Shown: positions 30,572 to 33,596 of the stretch, one piece after another | Numbering within the stretch: position 1 is the first letter of the stretch | How the letters are laid out: each line of letters opens with the position of its first letter | Source: Lachnospiraceae bacterium | Lineage (GTDB): Bacteria; Bacillota; Clostridia; Lachnospirales; Lachnospiraceae | DNA length: 33,596 nucleotides | Reading direction: 5' to 3' | Assembly (NCBI GenBank): GCA_021202635.1 | Contig: JAJQCQ010000101.1 | Coordinates: forward strand, 1 to 33,596 | Notes under the pieces: model-generated | What the model was told of the DNA's origin: nothing | Seen by the model: the letters and a program-made list of their open reading frames with translations, nothing else | The model's database searches: none | Program-made: the position numbers and the translations under genes

Positions 30572-31116
30572 AGCCGCACCTCTTTTTTCAGCTTTTTCCG
30601 AATTCTATACAGAATGCTTTTCACACTGCTCTCCGTCTTTCCGTAATGCTCCGCAATCGTCCGGATGGAATCCAGGTACCAGTACCTGCGGACAAATATC
30701 ACCCGCTCCATTTGCGGCAGTCCATCAAGGAAGCCCTCAACCTGCCGCAGCAGTTCCCGCTGCAAAACAACATCCTCCGCAGACTCACCGGGTAATTCTC
30801 CAATCTCATCCAGTTCCGTCTCTACTGCTTCCAGATACGGGTTCCCCCGTTTTGAAGCATTTTTCTTTCTCAGCAGATCAAGCGCCAGATTTCTGGTGAT
30901 TTTTCCGCAGAATGCAGACAAAACAGCCGGACGTTTAGGCGGAATGCAGTTCCATACGGAAAGCCAGGTGTCATTGACACATTCTTCCGAATCCTCATGG
31001 TTCATCAGGATATTCCACGCAATCTTGTAGCAGTAGTTCTGATACTTCATGCTGGTCTCCAGCACCGCATCCTCATTGCGCAGTTCATACATCCGGATGA
31101 TCTGTGTGTCTTCCAT
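30568..31116 (-). CDS. ECF-type RNA polymerase sigma factor
   Basis: The factor directs RNA polymerase to a private set of promoters. The 182-residue protein has region 2 at about 1-85 (MEDTQIIRMYELRNEDAV start, YCYKIAWNILMNHEDSEECV, then NDTWLSVWNCIPPKRP and ITRNLALDLLRKK) and region 4 at about 120-182 (LPQMERVIFVRRYWYLDSI, then a helix-turn-helix IAEHYGKTESSVKSILYRIRKKL). I chose ATG 31116, where AGGAAACAGG sits upstream and which matches the usual start of the family; the frame opens seven codons earlier at 31137. It is followed without gap by its anti-sigma factor. A related broken copy lies at 28193-28497, so two such systems once stood side by side. Confidence 0.92.
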   Translation of the reverse strand: MEDTQIIRMYELRNEDAVLETSMKYQNYCYKIAWNILMNHEDSEECVNDTWLSVWNCIPPKRPAVLSAFCGKITRNLALDLLRKKNASKRGNPYLEAVETELDEIGELPGESAEDVVLQRELLRQVEGFLDGLPQMERVIFVRRYWYLDSIRTIAEHYGKTESSVKSILYRIRKKLKKEVRL

Positions 31117-31137
31117 CTCCTGTTTCCTCATTTCCAT

Positions 31138-31489
31138 GATCTCGTTTGTTGACAGTCAGTTGTTTTGTAAGAAGTACTTCTATATTATAAGACGTATTTT
31201 GGAGCCGGACGGCTCAAACTTTTTTCTTAAGAAAAAATTAACGCCGGTATCTTAAAACAGATAAGAGAGCGATTATCCTATCCGTCAAGCGTTGAACACA
31301 TGTTGTATCATAATGGTAATGCCCTCAAAATCGAAGGATTCCTTATGCAATGGGCGTACACCACAAAACACATATTGTGTCCCTGCGCATCAAAAAACCG
31401 GCGTTACTTTCATTTTTCTATTTTGATTTCAATATTCAATTCATATCAATTGGCCATGTTAAAGTCCATTATGGCTTTTCTTTATTCTC
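31138..31489. other. Intergenic region between the sigma and signal-peptidase transcripts
   Basis: No gene is supported. Visible signals are TATAAT on the minus strand (31184-31189), a possible -10 for the sigma operon without a clear -35, and the perfect palindrome GAAGTACTTC beside it (31171-31180). A GAGCC-ggac-GGCTC hairpin (31202-31215) leads into an 18 bp perfect palindrome centred on CTTAAG (31220-31237). The remainder to 31489 is AT-rich, with no recognisable coding or repeat sequence, and carries the 3' trailer of the signal peptidase gene. Confidence 0.5.
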
Positions 31490-32038
31490 TTATTCATGAA
31501 TCAAAAGGCCAAAACTGCCAATCGGCCAGATACGCAGCCACGCCTTTCCGACGATTGTATCTCGTTGCACATTACCGACATCCGCACTTCGGCTGTCTTT
31601 ACTATTATTCCTGTTATCTCCCAACACAAAATACTCGTTCTCTCCCAGAGTAATTTCCTCGCTCGCCATTCCAGGATTTTGGATTACTTCTTTTCCATAG
31701 TTTTCTTCGAGCAGTTTTCCATCAATATAAATGCTTCCATCCTCATCAATACGGACTGTCTCACCCGGAAGGCCAATGATTCGCTTTATGTAAAGCTCTT
31801 TTGAATCTTCGTAGGGTTGGAAAACGATGATGTCAAACCGTTCCGGATCGCTGAATCGATAAGACAGCTTATCAACAATCAGATTATCTCCGTCAGCCAG
31901 CGTGTTATTCATAGAGCTCCCGGAGACCACCGTTCTTTGACCAACAAAATGTATAATAAGCCAAATAAATAATGCAGCAAAACCTATGTATAAGATCCAG
32001 CTTAAAATCTCTTTTTTCATATCCACGTTTTCCTTCAT
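31490..32038 (-). CDS. lepB: Signal peptidase I
   Basis: This membrane serine protease removes signal peptides from exported proteins. The 182-residue protein has one N-terminal membrane segment (about 11-31), catalytic Ser42 in SGSSMNNTL, catalytic Lys85 in YIKRIIGLPGE, and the family box YFVLGDNRNNSKDSR near 140. Length is normal for a Gram-positive enzyme. The ATG at 32038 lies only two bases after the permease stop; an ATG six codons later has a better AAGGA site, so either may be used. Its place at the end of an ABC-transporter operon is unusual and suggests a dedicated processing role for an exported peptide, but no substrate gene is visible before the window ends. Confidence 0.92.
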   Translation of the reverse strand: MKENVDMKKEILSWILYIGFAALFIWLIIHFVGQRTVVSGSSMNNTLADGDNLIVDKLSYRFSDPERFDIIVFQPYEDSKELYIKRIIGLPGETVRIDEDGSIYIDGKLLEENYGKEVIQNPGMASEEITLGENEYFVLGDNRNNSKDSRSADVGNVQRDTIVGKAWLRIWPIGSFGLLIHE

Positions 32039-32040
32039 TA

Positions 32041-32670
32041 TTATGCCAGTTCCGCCTTTTCGTAGATATTGATGGACAGGCAGGCTGACGCGACTAATAT
32101 GAAAATACTCAACACACTTAGGATTCCATAAAAACCAAAACCGGACGATCTCAAAAATGCTGTTTTTTCATAAACGATCGAATATGCGATAACGTTCCAA
32201 ATCAAAATAAATAATATTAGTGAAACATTGCGAGCCATTTCATATCCAATTTTATATTGAACCGGAATATAGATTCCCTGAAAAAGAGCAAATACAAAAA
32301 ACATAAGAATCGCCAGTTTTATATGAAATCCGCCCAGTTTCTTCAAATATAAGGTTTGTACCAGAAACAGAACGCAGCAGGCCAGATACATAATTGTGCC
32401 AAAAATATATTTTGAAATAACGATCTGTCTGCGCGAATAAGGCGCCGCACAAAGAAGTGTAGCCGCTTTTGAGCATTTATATTCTTTCATGGAATTATAT
32501 GTTAATGGCAGATCAATAAAAAACAATGCGCTCAATGTAAAAGCCAAAACCCCTGCATTCTCAGATAATTGCCACTGAAAAGCCGGAGGGATAATTATTC
32601 CAATCAAAAATAAGAGGAGAATATGTTTTTTGGTAATCAAAAAATCTTTCTTTACCAGATTGAACAACAT
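32041..32670 (-). CDS. ABC-2 type transporter permease
   Basis: The 209-residue protein has six predicted membrane segments and fits the ABC-2 permease family (start MLFNLVKKDFLITKKH, then LFFIDLPLTYNSMKEYKCSK in the first loop, and YSRRQIVISKYI before the third segment), which pairs with YtrB/BcrA-like ATPases. The ATPase stop and its ATG share one base (TAATG), so the two are translationally coupled. Such exporters move antibiotics, peptides or lipids; nothing here fixes the substrate. The signal peptidase gene follows two bases after its stop. Confidence 0.85.
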   Translation of the reverse strand: MLFNLVKKDFLITKKHILLLFLIGIIIPPAFQWQLSENAGVLAFTLSALFFIDLPLTYNSMKEYKCSKAATLLCAAPYSRRQIVISKYIFGTIMYLACCVLFLVQTLYLKKLGGFHIKLAILMFFVFALFQGIYIPVQYKIGYEMARNVSLILFILIWNVIAYSIVYEKTAFLRSSGFGFYGILSVLSIFILVASACLSINIYEKAELA

Positions 32671-33536
32671 TACTTTTTTCCTCCGTTCCTGATATTCGCC
32701 AGCATAATGTCTTCGATTGCTGCGTGTTCTACTATGACATCCGGAATGAATTGTTTTAGTTCAGAAATCTGTCTGGTGATTCCTGTAAAGCCATAGTCGG
32801 TTTCCTCGATATTCAGAATTAATTTGCGAACAGTTTCGTTCAACTGCCGCACATCTCCTTTGACAATACGATATTGATCCAAAAGTGCGTCTTTTTCTTC
32901 CTGGAAAACAATTTTTCCATTGTCGATCATCACAAGCATATCCGCGATTTTGTCCAGATCAGACAAAATATGGGTAGAAAACAGTACACCCTTTCCGCCT
33001 TTCTCCATATATTCTGTCAGGATTTTCAGAACCTGGCTCCTGATTAATGGGTCAAGGCCGCTGGTAGGCTCGTCCATGATTAAAAGCTCCGCTTTATGTG
33101 AAAGTGCCAGCGCCAAGGAATACTTTACTTTCATTCCCTTAGAAAGCAATTTAATTTTTTACTTTGGATGCAGTTCAAATCTGTCCAGATATTCCCGAAA
33201 CTCAGCCTCACTCCAGCGGGTGTAAGATGGCGCAATGATATCTTTCATTTCAGCCAGAGAAAGGGCTTCGTAAAAGCTTTCCGCATCTAAGACTACACCA
33301 ATTCGGTCTTTGATCTGTCGTTCGTTCTTATCAAAATCCAGTCCAAAAAAATGTATCTGGCCGGAATCCCGCGCACTAAGACCCAGAATAGAGCGGATCA
33401 CGGTTGTCTTTCCCGCTCCATTCACACCAATGAAGCCGGTAATGCACCCTTCCGGCAGGGAAAATGCGACATCACGTAATGAAAAACCTCCTATATAGGA
33501 CTTGTTCAACATTCTGATATTTAAAATAGAATCCAT
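32670..33536 (-). pseudogene. ABC transporter ATP-binding protein interrupted by one in-frame stop
   Basis: The ATPase powers the neighbouring permease. One uninterrupted frame of 288 codons carries Walker A GVNGAGKTT near 38, the Q-loop region GVVLDAESFYEAL, signature LSKGM, Walker B LLIMDEPTSGLD, and the His switch FSTHIL, with a C-terminal tail. It is broken only by a TAA at 33159-33161, between FELHPK and KIKLLSKGM, where relatives normally have Gln; a single C to T change explains it. The start ATG 33536 follows AGGAGGAGG; the frame opens further upstream. As written, the first piece lacks the signature and Walker B, and the second lacks Walker A, so neither is active alone. Sequencing error or suppression should be considered since the rest of the operon is intact. 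Confidence 0.85.
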
Positions 33537-33596
33537 CTCAGTCCTCCTCCTCATATTGTCAAGCGTTTTTTCGCTTAAACTCAAGGTTTTTTGTTG

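Noticed and set aside
1-33596. tRNA, rRNA or CRISPR loci
   Set aside because: No cloverleaf with a T-loop GTTCRA and CCA-type end, no rRNA signature sequence, and no regularly spaced repeats were found by eye on either strand.

Overview
The window looks like chromosome of a gut-type Firmicute, most likely Lachnospiraceae (Clostridia). This rests on the spore maturation gene spmB, the Clostridia-type gene order tsaC - phosphatase-like - rpiB - upp, a full-length Sua5, a methionyl-tRNA synthetase with a C-terminal tRNA-binding domain, ECF sigma / DUF4179 anti-sigma pairs, strong AGGAGG ribosome sites, and debris of serine-recombinase and MobA/ParM elements. No 16S or tRNA gene is present, so the genus cannot be fixed.

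Region 1, about 1-8200, is an accessory island. It is more AT-rich than the next block and holds a conserved unknown protein, a membrane alpha/beta hydrolase, a chimeric regulator gene, a short peptide deformylase, three unknown acidic ORFs, a frameshifted YhhN-like membrane protein, the 3' part of an ImmA/IrrE peptidase, the 5' part of a sigma-like gene, a 46-codon ORF and an intact large serine recombinase. Just after the recombinase, the sequence switches to an N-acetylmuramoyl-L-alanine amidase that lacks its first strand. The island therefore appears to be inserted in that gene, with its left end outside the window.

Region 2, about 8200-27100, is GC-richer housekeeping chromosome: S1-domain protein (minus); tsaC, a degenerate low-molecular-weight phosphatase and rpiB (plus); upp, broken by loss of one AG unit; a 1391-residue anchored surface protein; spmB; a DUF1622 membrane protein; a DegV lipid-binding protein; a DUF885 putative metallopeptidase; metG; a Cache-GGDEF diguanylate cyclase; and truA.

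Region 3, about 27100-28190, is the scar of a mobilisable element: an intact TnpW-like small ORF, then the first ~48 codons of a ParM-like gene joined to the C-terminal third of a MobA/MobL relaxase. It abuts a broken ECF sigma gene. Region 4, 28500 to the end, is read leftwards: an ECF sigma factor, its overlapping DUF4179 anti-sigma factor and a small secreted acidic protein; then a tight operon of ABC ATPase (split by one in-frame stop), ABC permease and type I signal peptidase.

Four families of small structured repeats are visible. (a) A ~77 bp double hairpin occurs inside two coding regions of the island in opposite orientations. (b) A 227 bp element with 19 bp imperfect terminal inverted repeats lies before upp, and single copies of its end overlap the stop codons of tsaC and degV. 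(c) A ~60 bp GTTAC...GTAAC palindrome occurs three times between genes. (d) A bulged hairpin with a TTTAAAT side bulge occurs at two gene ends. I find no CRISPR array, rRNA or tRNA. The repeat families and several recombination joints are the most novel content. Several lesions are single- or two-base changes in short repeats, so assembly error must be excluded before the genes are called dead.
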